NCBI RefSeq assembly: GCF_907165205.1
Contig: NC_058193.1
Coordinates: forward strand, 23,449,521-23,513,520
From: Coccinella septempunctata
Lineage: Eukaryota > Arthropoda > Insecta > Coleoptera > Coccinellidae
Length of the DNA: 64,000 nucleotides
Direction: 5' to 3'
Part shown: in pieces, positions 22,411-34,464 of the stretch
How positions within the stretch are numbered: the first letter of the stretch is position 1
Layout of the letters: every line of letters starts with the position of its first letter
Made by a program: the position numbers and the translations under genes
The notes under the pieces: generated by a model
What the model saw: only the letters and a program-made list of their open reading frames with translations
What the model was told of the DNA's origin: nothing
The model's database searches: none

Positions 22411-23836
22411 TATAAGTATAATCACCGCTGTTCTATTGATGAGGTCTGAATAATCATCAATGTTTTCCAGAGTTCTAGCACCACGCAGGAACGATGTTTG
22501 CCAATATTTGGAACCTCAATTTTTTCAATGGAGGCAGTATGTTTCATCGGGCCTTATTGAATGTGGAAGCTTGAATTTGATTAGCAGCTTGATTCTGCAA
22601 TTCTGCTAAATGAACTATTTGTTTATTATACCAGAGATTTTTTTAAATGTTCTTCATATTTTTGTTTGCATTCAGCTGAAATTACATTTGAAGTTCATCC
22701 TTTATATTATTTGTAGCTTCCAAGTCGATCTGTATATATTTGCTCCAAACAGTCTTTGGGATTTGATAGAAATGAAAATTCTCTTCTGTGTTTCAGCACA
22801 CATTTTGTTCTGTGGTCTAGATGATCGCTTTTCTTCCTGACTAAGTAGTCCCTACTTCGGAAATGTAAACTGATCCCTTCACATCCAAAACCATCCAAAA
22901 TACATAATTACTGTTCTTCATCAGAATGAAGCCTTTCTCCGATAATTGCCTATGATGAATATTCGAGATGAAACAGCGCTCATCTCCGCGATTCCATAAA
23001 ATATTGGGTTCATTACTTTCTGATTTTTTTATTTTTGCCTGCAATTTCTTGAACGCCGGATTAATTCAAATGTGAAATATTGAACTGGTTAATGGTAATC
23101 GCATAGGTATAACCTATTATGGACCAAATCTTTACAATGAGCTGCCAACCTCAGTGACTATACCGCAAAACAATTAAAACCTCTGCGAAATAGTGATTTT
23201 TGTACCAACTCTCTCAGTTGCGAGGAACAGAGCGGACGAAAAATGTCGAAGGACGAAAGATGTATGGGGACGTGATTGAAGTTAAGATTGTGCTTTCCGA
23301 ATATTTCAATTGACAACGATGGTTGTGCATACTCAGTAATGGGTACTTTCAGTGTGGAGTTTTTTAATTTCTGTAGAACTGAGCGCTTACGACAAACATT
23401 TCCATGTTAGTAGGCATGGAACTATTCCCAGCACGAACATGCTTCTAAATGGGTTCGATAATTTTGAGCAACAGATAGCATAGCTCAAACATCTGGTTCC
23501 TCGGAACTTGGCACCAAATGAACCCAACCAATTCCATGAATAGCCAATGCATTCGAAAAGTCTATACAAAGAGAAGTGCAGCAAAATTAAGAAAGAATAC
23601 TGGTGCATCTGTGACACACCTTAATCATTGCACTTGAATATTCTTTCAGAGCAGATACATATCATCTGGAAAATGTTATTTGAGTGACTCAAATCGTATA
23701 CTCTTAAGCCCGAGAATTCTCTAGAGAATTTACTCGAGAATTCATGCGCTATGAATTCTTTACCGTTACATACGCACTTTCGGTAGAATTCACTGTTCAG
23801 TGGCATACAAAATAATCTCTGTCGTTTTCGGCTGTT
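22411..23836. other. Unclassified; weak coding-like stretch at about 22471-22600
   Basis: After TTTTCCAG at 22463-22470 two plus-strand frames are open for 29 and about 45 codons, and the minus strand is open across part of it (RGARTLENIDDYSDL). No domain recognised. A minus-strand frame at 23387-23617 is rich in aromatic residues with several cysteines and could be a degraded transposon ORF. I cannot assign either. Confidence 0.3.
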
Positions 23837-24179
23837 ATGGGTATCACTCACGAGGTGTTTTCTCGGGACTATACGATAGGGACTATCGAGGAATCCGGAC
23901 TATCGAGGAATACCCATCATAAGTCCCCATGTGTGGCCGACCAGCCCCTACCATCGTCATCCCCAACATCTGTGGATTTCTCGTACTCGGGCGACCGAGT
24001 GATATATTCATTGATGCTAGATGCTACACTCGACTCGAATAAGGTTCCTAGTCCCGAGTAGAAGGCCCAGGTGTGGCCGACCTAGCCATAGCCTAGCATC
24101 AGATCGCCAGATAGGATCCTCTTCGGTATCGATGCTCTACCTGATAGTCCCGAGAAAACGCCTCGTGAGTGGTACCCAT
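23837..24179. mobile_element. 343 bp TIR element with 36 bp inverted ends
   Basis: ATGGGTATCACTCACGAGG at 23837 is inverted at 24161-24179, and pairing covers 36 bases with two mismatches, through GTTTTCTCGGGACTAT. The interior is GC-richer than the flanks. It contains a tandem GACTATCGAGGAAT (about 23880 and 23897) and two direct copies of a TGTGGCCGACC-centred segment (about 23931 and 24072). No coding. The flanks do not show a clear duplication. It has no second copy in the window. Confidence 0.8.
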
Positions 24180-25347
24180 TACAAACGGGCTTTAGGCACA
24201 TATTTGAATTTTCTAATAGATAGGAGGATAATTAAACTGGCATTGCTCATTCGAAACTGGGGATAGGTCTGGCCCTGGCCGGTTACCCTGTATAAACAAG
24301 GGATAGTAGGAATGTGGAATGAATTTATGTATGTATTGCCTCATTCAAATAGGAATCAATAAACGTTCAGACTAGACATTTTTCGCAAACAGGCAATGCA
24401 AACGCTATTCATGTGAATCTCTTGTATTTTCCAACTGCAATAATGTTAACAATCGTAATGACTACCCCTTATAGCCAAGAATTCCCCCAGAATACCTTGA
24501 ATATAATGATGCATATTGTACCTATTTATTTTTAATCACTCCCAAACCATTATTGAAGAGTTCTCGGCCTGAAAATGGTTTATCTCTTCCGCGAGATCAA
24601 TTCGTATAATGCAGACAGAATATCTGGTGGTGCATAGTAACATGAAGTAATGCTTTCATTAGAAGCACTCACGATTCTTATCTTTACAAGCGAATCGAGG
24701 AAAGCCTTGTTGTTTTGAGTTAATGACATAAAATGCATTAACACTACATAGGACCCATGTATAACCAGTGTCATCGTCATCCTTCCCTCTATTCTTTATC
24801 CAATTAGTTGAAACGGAAGATAAAAATTATAACTCGGAATAAAATATGCAAGACATATGAAATATGTACTTTTTGTCTTAAAGTTGATTGTGGGAAAAAA
24901 GCAACTGTCGATAAGGTGTCATAAAAACGTAAATCGATTTATATTTCAATGAATTCACTTCAATACTCATTACCTGTTGATTTTATTCGATAATCTTCAT
25001 TGTCTGAAATCCGACACCTGATGGAATTATATTATTAAACAGGAAACTGAATTATATGATTTTCACTATGAATTTGTTAACTATTACACGTGTTTGGCTA
25101 TTCATGAAAAATTTTCTTACTTATTTCATACACTCATCGGCAAAAAACTCGGCCACCTAAAATTTTGTTTTCGAAAAAGAAAGAACTTTCGTGAAAAAAA
25201 AACCTTCTTTTAATGAAAGGTTTTTACTTTGTTCAAGAATATTTGGGTGACTCCTTAGTAGCTTAGTTACTTAGTTTTCAGATTGACTTTTTCTATACAC
25301 TATGTATGTACTGTCTAAAAGGATTAAATAAGATCATTATCATTATA
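24180..25347. other. No firm gene; one small minus-strand open frame
   Basis: A minus-strand frame 24780-24580 starts with ATG and encodes 66 residues with a hydrophobic N-terminal third (LVIHGSYVVLMHFMSL). A GTGAGT follows codon 36. It might be a first coding exon with a signal peptide, but nothing downstream confirms it. The rest is AT-rich. A lone CCCTGTATA end is present near 24285. Confidence 0.2.
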
Positions 25348-25701
25348 CAGGGTGAATCCTGTTGAACTGTACATACTTCACACATTGGTAGAGGACACTT
25401 AGCTGGTTCCAAAAATACCCCATATGCTGGGTCTTCAGCCATTCGTTTGGATTATACTGGGCGATTTCCAGTTTGGGGTCATATATTGAAAATGCTCTAG
25501 TGGACGAACGAATGATTACAATCCCATCAAATTTGGTACGTGGAAGGACTACACTAATCCCAACATTGCCAATGTAACAGTTTATCAGTTTCCAGAACCG
25601 GACGGAGTGGCTGAAAACCTAGCATGTGGGGTATTTTTGGAACCGGCTAAGTACCCTCTACCTTTGTGTGAAGTATGTACAGTTCAACAGGATTCACCCT
25701 G
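25348..25701. mobile_element. Fold-back MITE, CAGGGTGAATCCTG ends, TA duplication (354 bp)
   Basis: CAGGGTGAATCCTGTTGAAC at 25348 is mirrored to CAGGATTCACCCTG ending 25701. TA lies at 25346-25347 and 25702-25703. The arms pair over about 100 bases, including GTACATACTTCACAC and a CCAAAAATACCCCA block. Confidence 0.87.
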
Positions 25702-26071
25702 TATATTATAATATATTATATTATTATTATAATTTTTCATCGATTTCAAGTGTTTCTACGTCAAATTTTAGATAAACTCTTTGGTATTGAACCAAACTCC
25801 AGGAAAGTTTTACTAAAATATTGATAGCTTATTCATACAGGGTAAAAAAAAACATGTATTTTTAGTCCAATTTTTTAACACCCTGTGGAACATTTCCGGA
25901 AATATGTAGAGTTTACGCTCAACTCAAAGACCAAAGGCCATCTTTCAGTTTTTATTTCACCTTGATATCTTGATTTTTTTGAAGATACACGTATTGAAAT
26001 AAAAGCCTGGAATTGTTTCAGGGAAAAAAAAGTGTTTCGGGTAGTATAGAACGAAGACGAATGTTTCTTTG
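25702..26071. other. Spacer with CAGGGT and ACCCTG motifs
   Basis: A CAGGGT at about 25839 and an ACACCCTGTGG at about 25880 face each other around ~40 bases. This may be a very small or collapsed MITE. No gene. Confidence 0.3.
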
Positions 26072-26273
26072 AAACAGAAATATTCAATGGAATTCAGATC
26101 CGGGCTACATGCAGGCCATTCTGATTGTTGGATATCAACCTCATACAAATATTACTAAACAATATCTGCTACATGCCGTCTTGCATTAAAATGAAGTTAT
26201 CTGCAACAAATTAAGCATAGGGAATAACAGCTTCATGAAGAACGTCTTTTATGTATCTTAATCTATCTCGTGA
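26072..26273 (-). pseudogene. Tc1-like transposase relic (catalytic D and E region)
   Basis: On the minus strand: YIKDVLHEAVIPYA, stop, VADNFILMQD, a frameshift, then RRHVADIV, two stops, YLYEVDIQQSEWPACSPDL and NSIE. The QDxA...WPxxSPDLNxIE pattern is the second and third part of the Tc1 DDE triad. With the frameshift corrected the D-to-E spacing is about 34 residues. It is too diverged from copies A and B to be the same family. No TIRs were found around it. The 3' neighbour sequence is not transposase. Confidence 0.75.
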
Positions 26274-27202
26274 TAATGAGTAAAGCTTACCGAAATTTTT
26301 ATAATTTGTATACTTCGAGCACATCTTCCAATATGTGTCAGTTTTCAGTATTTTCCAAGATGAAATGAACGTTTAGTCAATGTTTCAGGACATATGTTTC
26401 TTGTCCTTATAACATGGTGAAGTTTTTGTACATTTACATTTCAAATTAGATACGAGGAGTAGGAGGTGAATTAACTAACCTGCATATTTAACCTCAAAAT
26501 GAAAGGATTTGCACAAACAACGAATCTGTTTCCCCTAGAGAGGACTTTTTCCACCTAGTAAGTTGATATACATACATGTGAATTTCGAGAACATTCACAC
26601 CAACTCCATTTAGAAAATTATTTCTAAATTCGAGTTCAACTTGGACAAGGCGTCTTTGCATCAATGATCCAATTTTAGCCATTGGAGATAAGGAACAAGG
26701 CAAAATATTATAGTTTTGGCAATCAAATAGTCAGTTTCTTTCTATAAAGCTTGTGTGAAAAACCAAGAGGTTCGGCTTTAAAAAATTCAGAACATAGTCA
26801 GAATTGTTTTCGAAAATACTGACATTAACTGATCTAAAATTGAAAATAATTAACACACTCGAATCCAGTTTCGGCAAACAATATTCAAAGTTGGGAAAAA
26901 GCAACTATAATCTGCAAAAAAAGAATTATTTGACGAAAATCTCAACTTCTCAACCCTTTCAAAAATAACAAAAACTCTACTAACGATTCAGTTCTGTCAT
27001 TACCATGCCGCTGCAATCTACATTTGAATTCTCAATTCCAATTAGATATCTTCAGTAAAGTTTTTTATCGCCAGATGATTCAGTTTAACAAGAACTTCCA
27101 TGTACCGAATCGTCCGAATCTTATTTGAATCGGGCAAATTTTGACAAAGCAAATTGATTGGGTTTTGGAGGCCATGTTGAAGATAATCTACCGCCTGAGG
27201 TA
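26274..27202. other. No gene recognised
   Basis: AT-rich. A minus-strand 69-codon frame at 26494-26703 has no recognisable feature. Confidence 0.4.
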
Positions 27203-27264
27203 TGAATTTTAGGACCTTAGTTGATATGAAGAAAACTTCATATCAACTAAGGTCCAAAAATTCA
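27203..27264. repeat. 62 bp near-perfect hairpin
   Basis: A 29-base left arm (27203-27231) and a 29-base right arm (27236-27264) pair with one mismatch around an AAAA loop; the stem includes ACCTTAGTTGATATGAAG. It is not part of the MITE that starts at 27317. As RNA it would be a very stable stem, but it is shorter than usual insect microRNA precursors. Confidence 0.8.
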
Positions 27265-27316
27265 CATTCAGAATCGCCTCTTGAAATATGCTCATGTTGA
27301 ATCTATTTACCCTGTG

Positions 27317-28464
27317 CAGGGTGGGCAAAATTGGTGGTACCTGAACTACAACTTTCTTACCCAACGAGATAGAGGAAAATGAATGTGCCATTCATGTCGA
27401 TGTGCCATTCATGTCGTCCTTTTTCGAGAAACTAATAATGCATTCTTCTATTTTCTTTTGTTTTCGAATTATAGGTAAAAATTGAAATTTGGGCTATTTC
27501 AACTTTGGTCATTATATCCGTTCCTGTTTGTGCTAGGATGTTGAAATGAAAACATTATATAGACACTTTTTTGATAGCAATTCAGTGGCGTACTATGATT
27601 TTTTCCAACAGGTACATTTGCTGAGCTATTAAATAGAGTTTTGTTTTTGCTTATGGAAACAGTCGTTTAAAATGACCTAGAAAGAATCGCCATTTTTTTC
27701 CCGTTTCTGAAATATAACATAGGTACATCATACATCGCCCTCAGATTCGTTCAGATATTATGAAAAATATATTTTGTGGGTCAATTTTAGGTTATTGAGT
27801 ATTAAGTGGGCTGAATCACAGAATAATATGTCTCTATACGCATGGTTTAATTATTACTTTGTGTTTTAATACATTGACCCTGGTTTGATCTCGTTTTAGA
27901 ACAACTGTCAGTTATTACCCATTTGAATTCGTAGTCATTATTGGCGAAATTATGGAAATATTCAAAAATACTCAATCATTCAAAATCCACATACAAACTA
28001 TATTTTTCATAATATCTGAACCAATCTGAGGGCGATGTATGATATATTTCTGAAACAGGAAAAAATTGCGATTCTTTCTAGGTCATTTTAAACGATTGTT
28101 TCCATAAGAAAAAACACAACTTTTTGTTATAGTTCAGAAAATATACCTGTTGGAAGAAATCATAGTACGCCACTGGATTGCTATCAAAAAAGTATCTGTA
28201 TAATATTTTCATTTCAATATCCTAGCTATGGAGGGTAGCTATGGAGGTACCCATAATCCTAGCTTACACAGAAACGCAGATATAATGACAAAAGTTGAAA
28301 TTTTAATTTTGACCTATAACTCGAAAACAAAAGAAGATAGAGAAATTCAGTTGATGACATTATTAGTTTCTCAAAAAAGACAACATGAATGGAAAAATCA
28401 TTTTCCTCCATCACGTTGGGTAAAAAAGTTGTAGTTCAGGTATCACCAATATTGCCCACCCTGT
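27317..28464. mobile_element. 1.15 kb fold-back element with a second TIR pair nested at its centre
   Basis: The outer ends are CAGGGTGGGCAAAATTGG (27317) and its inverse ending CCCACCCTG (28464). The arms pair for about 270 bases. At 27593 a CAGTGGCGTACTATGATTT motif begins and is mirrored exactly at 28175, and pairing continues inwards for about 180 bases. The whole is thus almost one 1.15 kb palindrome with an unpaired centre near 27800-27990. The inner ends look hAT-like (CAGTGGCG). The frames over the arms (27209-27391 minus, 28228-28434 plus, 28389-28715 plus) are arm translations. Confidence 0.85.
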
Positions 28465-28900
28465 ACAATTTGAACTTAAAAAAACATTTCTATTTCTTGA
28501 CTCCTGGTATGAATCTCCCTGAATGTTCAGTGACTCTTATACCCCCTTTTAAAGCTGCACGATCAATCAACCGAGCTTTAAAGATAGAACCATCAGTTTT
28601 TCAGGTTGTTAATACCTCACTTCATCTGGCTTTCAGTTACGAAAACATCATCAAATTGCTCTCTCAGGACCATCAGATACCAAACATCGAGTGTGGTTGC
28701 ACGGATTCCGGATGAACGAAATTTTATGTTCTTTCCATCTCGACCGATTCCACATTAAAACTTCGCAAATTGCTGTAGTAAGGCAGCGGGAGAGCAATAT
28801 AACTAATCGGAATGAAATGGAGCTGCACCTTGTCCGCTCGATACGGTCATTCGTATATTACATTTTCCAGTGTACAAACGTCGTATTTCTGTAATATAAA
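28465..28900 (+). other. Unassigned region, open in two plus-strand frames
   Basis: GC content rises slightly and two overlapping plus-strand frames stay open, one containing HLAFSYENIIKLLSQDHQIP and one containing MNEILCSFHLDRFHIKTSQI, ending near 28894. TTTCAG occurs at about 28615 and 28634. No domain recognised. It may be a degraded exon or transposon ORF. Confidence 0.2.
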
Positions 28901-31610
28901 TTATTTATATTCATGTTTCAGGTCACCTTGTTAGTTGATTACCGATAAAGGTATGTCGTATGTCCGTTCTGTTTAACTAGGAGGGTTTGACATTTCACAC
29001 GCACGAAATGGGGTTATAAATGTCTTCATACATACGCGAAAGGAACAAGGGCGTTATTATTTTGCCTAACTGTCTGTAGTTTTCAAATTTTGAGCCAAAA
29101 ATGATCTCAAACGGTTGTGTTGGACGAATTGATTAAGAATTCGTCGACATATTCTGAAATGAATAAACTAATAACCAAAGATTATAGAGTAGAAAGATGA
29201 GAAACGCCCTCATATCTCTAGTACTAAAAACCGACTAGGCACAATTTGATCAGTGAAAACACATTTGACAATGAGATGGCGCTGAAAACGTACTGTGGAT
29301 ACAGAAAACTGTTTAATAACAGTTTCCTGTTTTATAATTGAAGGGCGCGAAATTCGAATTCTATTCCTTGTATTCTATTCTTTATATCGACTATGTTGAG
29401 AACAGAAAACAAACATCCTGAGGGACAAAACAAAAGTATGGTTCTGTTTTGTGATCAGAATGTTAGTTTTCATCTGAACATTGTTCGGAATCAATTGACA
29501 TCAAAGAAACACGCTGTCAGATGCGCCATATTTTTATTTGCAATTAATAAAAAATTCACAAATATTTGAAATTATGGACAACGAACAGAGCATTGACTAG
29601 GACACGAAAGTATATTTCAATTCAATACGTTGTTTTGAATTGATAAACTTATTTCGATTTGTACAATTCATATCAGAAATTAATATGAACCAATATCCAA
29701 TATACCATCATAGGATACATATTTTAGGTACTCACATATTATTTACAGAATTTTCAGAACCCCAGTAAAAAAAAACTTCATTGAGGTATACAAAACCCGT
29801 ACCTATGTTAGCCCGTCAGTATAGTTTCTTTATAATTTCTTCATGATATGGTCTCTTTATGACACAATATACAAATTGATTTATAATAAACAAAATAATC
29901 ACAGCAGGTTTCATAAAACTTTGACTTTCCAAACAACAATTTGATAGTCACTCGATACCCAAAACGAAATCAATAAAACCTTTGCATTTCTGAATATATT
30001 GAAGGAGTAGCCATTGAGAATCTTTGAGTGGACGTATAAAAGTCATAATTCCCCTTTATATAATTGCACTTCATGCAAGGGATGCTTTCTGCATACAACA
30101 ATTTACGTGGATTAAGAATTCTCAATTGACTCGCAGTAAAATGTTCATTGCACATTGCACTACTGGTGTAGTCAGTAGTGTTTGCAAGGCGTCAGGCCTT
30201 TACGCCCTGAAAATTTTATCCACTTCGTAGCACTGAAAATAGAAATCAATGAATGACCGAGTCCCATGTTACCAGTTTTAATACTTTCCCATTTTTCTTA
30301 GTGAGATTCGTTTTTTTTTTATCCACAGTTCTTCACTAGACAAAAATTTCAATTATCAGCAACTAGAACAAGCTCGATAAACAAAAGGCGGTACGAGAGT
30401 CACAAAATTCTAAACCTCTTTGATGAAAATGACCATCTGAAATCTCACAAAATTTCATATGCTTCTGCAAATGTTCCTCGAATTAATATTTTAACCACAC
30501 ATTTGAAACATAGATGGTGCTCACATCACTTTAGTCGCTTCGTTTTCTATCTTCCTTCTCTATAATCTTTGCTAATAACATCATCAATAATAATGTTATT
30601 ACTCGAATTTTTGACGAAACATCACCAATAAAGTGGAAACATCTTATAACGAATCGAAATTCTGACATTGATAACATCTTTTACAATAATATTCTGTACA
30701 GCATAACATAACTTTTGAAGTACCTAATAATAATGTCTACGGAAAAATAGCAAGAACTGAACTACAATATTAAAATCAAACATGGTTTTGATTGTCATCA
30801 TTTGTACAAAAAAATGTGTTCCATTGATACCTGAAATCTCGAAAACAATTCTGTAAGTTAGATCAGTATGTTGTTGGGTTTTTTGTTCAGGTTCAGTTAT
30901 TCATACTGTGGAGAAATAATGACTTTTTTGTGAAAAATAAAATAGGTATACCTACACTCACTCAAGTTTTTATATTACTTTCAATTGTATCTCAATGAAT
31001 GTAATATTTTTGGGCGAATCACTTTGTAGGGAATATTAGCATAAATTTTCGAGTAAGTTGTCGCCCCAACCAAGAGAATGAAAGACGAAATAATGGCTCT
31101 TAATGCGTTTTTTCCTGAATGTCTGGGGAGATTAGATTGTCTTGAAGTGATCGATCATCTATTTTTCTTGAGTGTAATTTGATGGAGCAATGCTCGAGCT
31201 TTCATCTTCAACATTTGTTTCGACACAGTTTCCTCATGAGAAAATTGAGAAAAGAATTTCCAGAAGTTTCTACATTGAGTTTGTTATGTTCTCTGTTCTC
31301 TGTTGAAGTTAGGCAGTTCGATGTTGAACAGGATTTTTACTCTCATAAAATCGATGAGTTCCAATTAATATGAATGAAATGTGAGGGAATCACAGTATTA
31401 ATTTTTGCTCGTAAAAATGAAATAATAATAATAAATAAGTAGAGATTGCATACACTAAAGAAAAACTGGTACCGTTTATCACTTTTTAGTGAATGGAGCA
31501 AAGTAGAAGAAGTTTATTCCTTATATAGAGGCTGAGAATTAATACATAGTTGCGGAAAAAATAAGAGAAGATTCTTTATGAAATGATAGGGATGAGGATG
31601 AGTTTTTATA
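28901..31610. other. No gene recognised
   Basis: AT-rich sequence with scattered short open frames (29970-30155, 30024-30230, 31179-31373) that show no domain, codon bias or splice support. Confidence 0.45.
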
Positions 31611-32228
31611 CAGTGTGAGTCTTTGACTCTTACAAATATTTTAACAGTAGATTCTTGAGGCCCAAACTCAAAAGAAACACTTTTTCTATGTCGCCCCTGC
31701 CATTTTTTCCGATTCGGCCTTTATAGAAAGATATAGCCATTTTAAGTGTTTATAATGAGCTGTGTCACCCCTGGAAAAACAAATTTACCTACAGAATAAC
31801 TGTACTCTTTAATATCAAATAACTCGAAAACGGCGCATTATGCGAGAAAATATGAAGAATAATATGATAAATACTTTTATTTCATAACACGTTCAAATAT
31901 TCTTCAGATAGGGTCCAACTTAGTTTCAAAAGTTGGGTTCTTTGAATTTTCGGTATTATTATGTAACGTAATGGTTATAATGAGGAAAATGGAAGGCGTG
32001 GGTGATATCTTGTGTGTGATTAATCAAATAAATGAAAAACTATATTCCGAAATTCATCTCATTCGACAGAACCGTTTGTGAGAAACTAAAAATAACATTT
32101 TTTATGATTTCATGGTTTTCAACAGCCTGTATCTGTCAAACCGAGCCGATTCGGATAAAATGGTAAGGAAAAAAAGTGTTTTTTTTTTACCTCAAGAATC
32201 TACTGTTTTGTACGAGTCGAAGACTGAT
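31611..32228. mobile_element. Fold-back MITE, ~150 bp arms (complete member of the 8508 family)
   Basis: The left arm from CAGTGTGAGTCTTTGACTC (31611) is mirrored imperfectly at the right, ending with TACGAGTCGAAGACTG near 32228. The arms include ATTTTAACAGTAGATTCTTG on the left, which pairs with CAAGAATCTACTGTTTTG on the right. The interior contains the block shared with 8508-8840. The right end is decayed, so its last bases are approximate. Confidence 0.75.
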
Positions 32229-33349
32229 TTTGTGCGTGAGCAGCCGCTGCTTGGATATAAACCCCTGAAGATGACACTAGAAAAAAATTTCAAATGTTAT
32301 TCTTTAAAACAAAAACTGACAATGATAAATTTCAGCAGATATTTAAGGCGAGCGAGATGGCACCAACATTTTATCTATGGTGTTTCTCTATGATTGCAAG
32401 TTGCAGAAAAGCCATCCCTATAGTTTTACGTAGGAAACTTTTTCCTTATTCATATTATTTCAATCAGAAATAAATTTTGACAGTTAGAATGACACGGTTT
32501 TCCCCAACAGAACTAAAAAATCAAGGGGTCAATTTTTCCCTATTTTCCAAGAATCCTGTAGAGGAAGAATAATGACAATTTACTTCTATAGAGATTGTTC
32601 ATGCCAAATTAAATCTTCAAGTCTCATAAGAGATGTAGAAAAAATCATAATAAGTACCTCTTAAATTTCTTTTTGTTCACCGTTATATTTACTTCTTTTT
32701 CATACCTCCCAAACACGAAATTCCAGATGAAAAATAATCTCCAGAAAGTTTGACTTTGTAGTTGTGTGTAAGTGCTCTTTTAAAGAATATAAATTTAATG
32801 TAATATCATAAGCATACTTTCTATAATCCGTATTCGAATTTGGTGATTTTCCTATCAGAAGGATCCTTCATATCTTCGACAGAAGAGGTAGTATACGTAG
32901 GTATAATAGATATGATAATTTTCAATAGTGAAACATCAGATTTAAAAAGAAGAAGTATGAACCTTTCGATTCTGAATTTATGATCACGTTTTGGATATTA
33001 TTCGAATAGAGAAATACTTACAGAATGTTGAGTTATGCAAAAGCAATATTTTTATTGCCAAAGTAACAGAAGTTACTTCTCAGAAGAAAATCATCATTCG
33101 AATTGCCCAATAAACCAGAATTCCTCAGGTGCTGTCATTAAACTGCACTTGAGACGTTAAACTTCAAAGAACAATGAATCTCTTTTCATTTTCATATTCT
33201 GATTATTACCATGATGAATGAATCTTGATTATAATTATCATCGCAACTGATATGTTACAATGATCAATAAAAAAAAATAAAGAAAACATAATCATAATTT
33301 CAAGAGTACAAGTTTCTGAAGACTTTGATGCCATTGCAATCTCGAAATT
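32229..33349. other. No gene recognised
   Basis: A plus-strand frame after TTTCAG near 32334 stays open for about 45 codons (QIFKASEMAPTFYLW...) but lacks a donor and looks AT-driven. The rest is AT-rich without repeats. Confidence 0.35.
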
Positions 33350-33604
33350 AATAGAGTGTTTCTCGAAATCGACCAAATTCTACTCAATTTGACGACTGAA
33401 GAAAGATGTAATCACACAATTCCTATCGAACATTTTCTATGGAGCACTTCCGGAAAAACTCTTGGACTCATAACAAGGCGCCAAAGTTGCTTCCCGAGTA
33501 GAAAAACTACTGAAGTTAATGCATTATTGTGTATTGTTCGGTTGGTGCGATTCTCAACAGGAAGATTCGCTCCATAAAATTCATTCCTCAGATTACAGAT
33601 CCAA
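33350..33604 (+). other. Coding-like stretch of unknown nature
   Basis: A plus-strand frame of over 70 codons ends with TAA at 33577 (NLTTEERCNHTIPIEHFLWS...). The minus strand is also open over part of it. Base composition is less AT-rich than the surroundings. It borders another coding-like piece on the minus strand (33607-33746). Possibly parts of one degraded transposon ORF. No motif recognised. Confidence 0.2.
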
Positions 33605-33606
33605 TT

Positions 33607-33746
33607 TCAATTTACGACCTGTCTATCCTTCACAACACACATTGTTCCGGCATTCTTGTTGATCCAACTGAAAACATTGAAGAACCGAAATCGTAAAATC
33701 TTCCCATTTCTGCTCAGGTCTCCGGTGAACTTCGTGGAGCTGATCC
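33607..33746 (-). CDS. Candidate minus-strand exon, unidentified
   Basis: On the minus strand a pyrimidine-rich tract ending TCGTTTTCAG precedes a GC-richer segment. Two frames are open: one reads ISSTKFTGDLSRNGKILRFR and ends at a TGA at 33607, the other reads DQLHEVHRRPEQKWEDFTIS and ends slightly earlier. C-ended codons dominate the first. It may be a terminal exon or transposon-derived. I recognise no family. Confidence 0.25.
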
Positions 33747-34464
33747 TGAAAACGATTTCAGAGGTTGCAAGCTTAAGACGCAGGATATAAAACAACATGA
33801 GAAACAGGGTGTAGATCAAGTACGGTTATTTCACACTACACTTTTTCGTATCCTCCCAAGAGTTTGTTATCCCACACAATACCTTCAAATTTATCTTTCA
33901 ACTTGTTATTTCTTTAATCTTCACCCAAAAACGCAGAGAAGCATAGTTCAGGTGCATCAAAATATTATGATTGCTATAGAAAACATTTTTTCCAAAAAAA
34001 AATCCGTTGGTGCTTTCCTTATATGTATTCCTATAATGATATTTGAGGTGAAATGTCCTATTCATAATTATTTCAATGATTTTTGGTGCAAACTTTCTGA
34101 AACTACGAAGCAAATGGATTATACTTATTAAATCAGTACTGGAAATAGATCCAAAAAAACTATTGGCTAGTTAATGAACTTTGTACGCTTGAAAACTATA
34201 CTGCATTCACATTTATTTTAGCAGTCGGTTGGCCATGAAATAATTTTCTCAAGATTTTGTAACTAGAACGGAGTAAGGTTGTCGGTAATGTCATAACGCC
34301 GTTGCCACAACTTATATCAATTAATATTACCAAAATGCCGAAAGTGATTGAAAAAAGAGACAAGGTTTCAGAAAGTTCTATTTAGAATTCAGGTCCGCTC
34401 ATTCAAATAGTTATACCATGATATTCTAAAATCCACAATACGTCAGACGGTAGCGAACATATTC

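Noticed and set aside
21858..22415. Mirror-image open frames of 66 and 77 codons
   Set aside because: They are arms of the CAGGGT fold-back MITE.
28921..28949. 29-base segment between TTTCAG and GTATGT resembling a microexon
   Set aside because: Two of three frames contain stops, the third is a 9-codon run into TAA, and composition is not coding-like.
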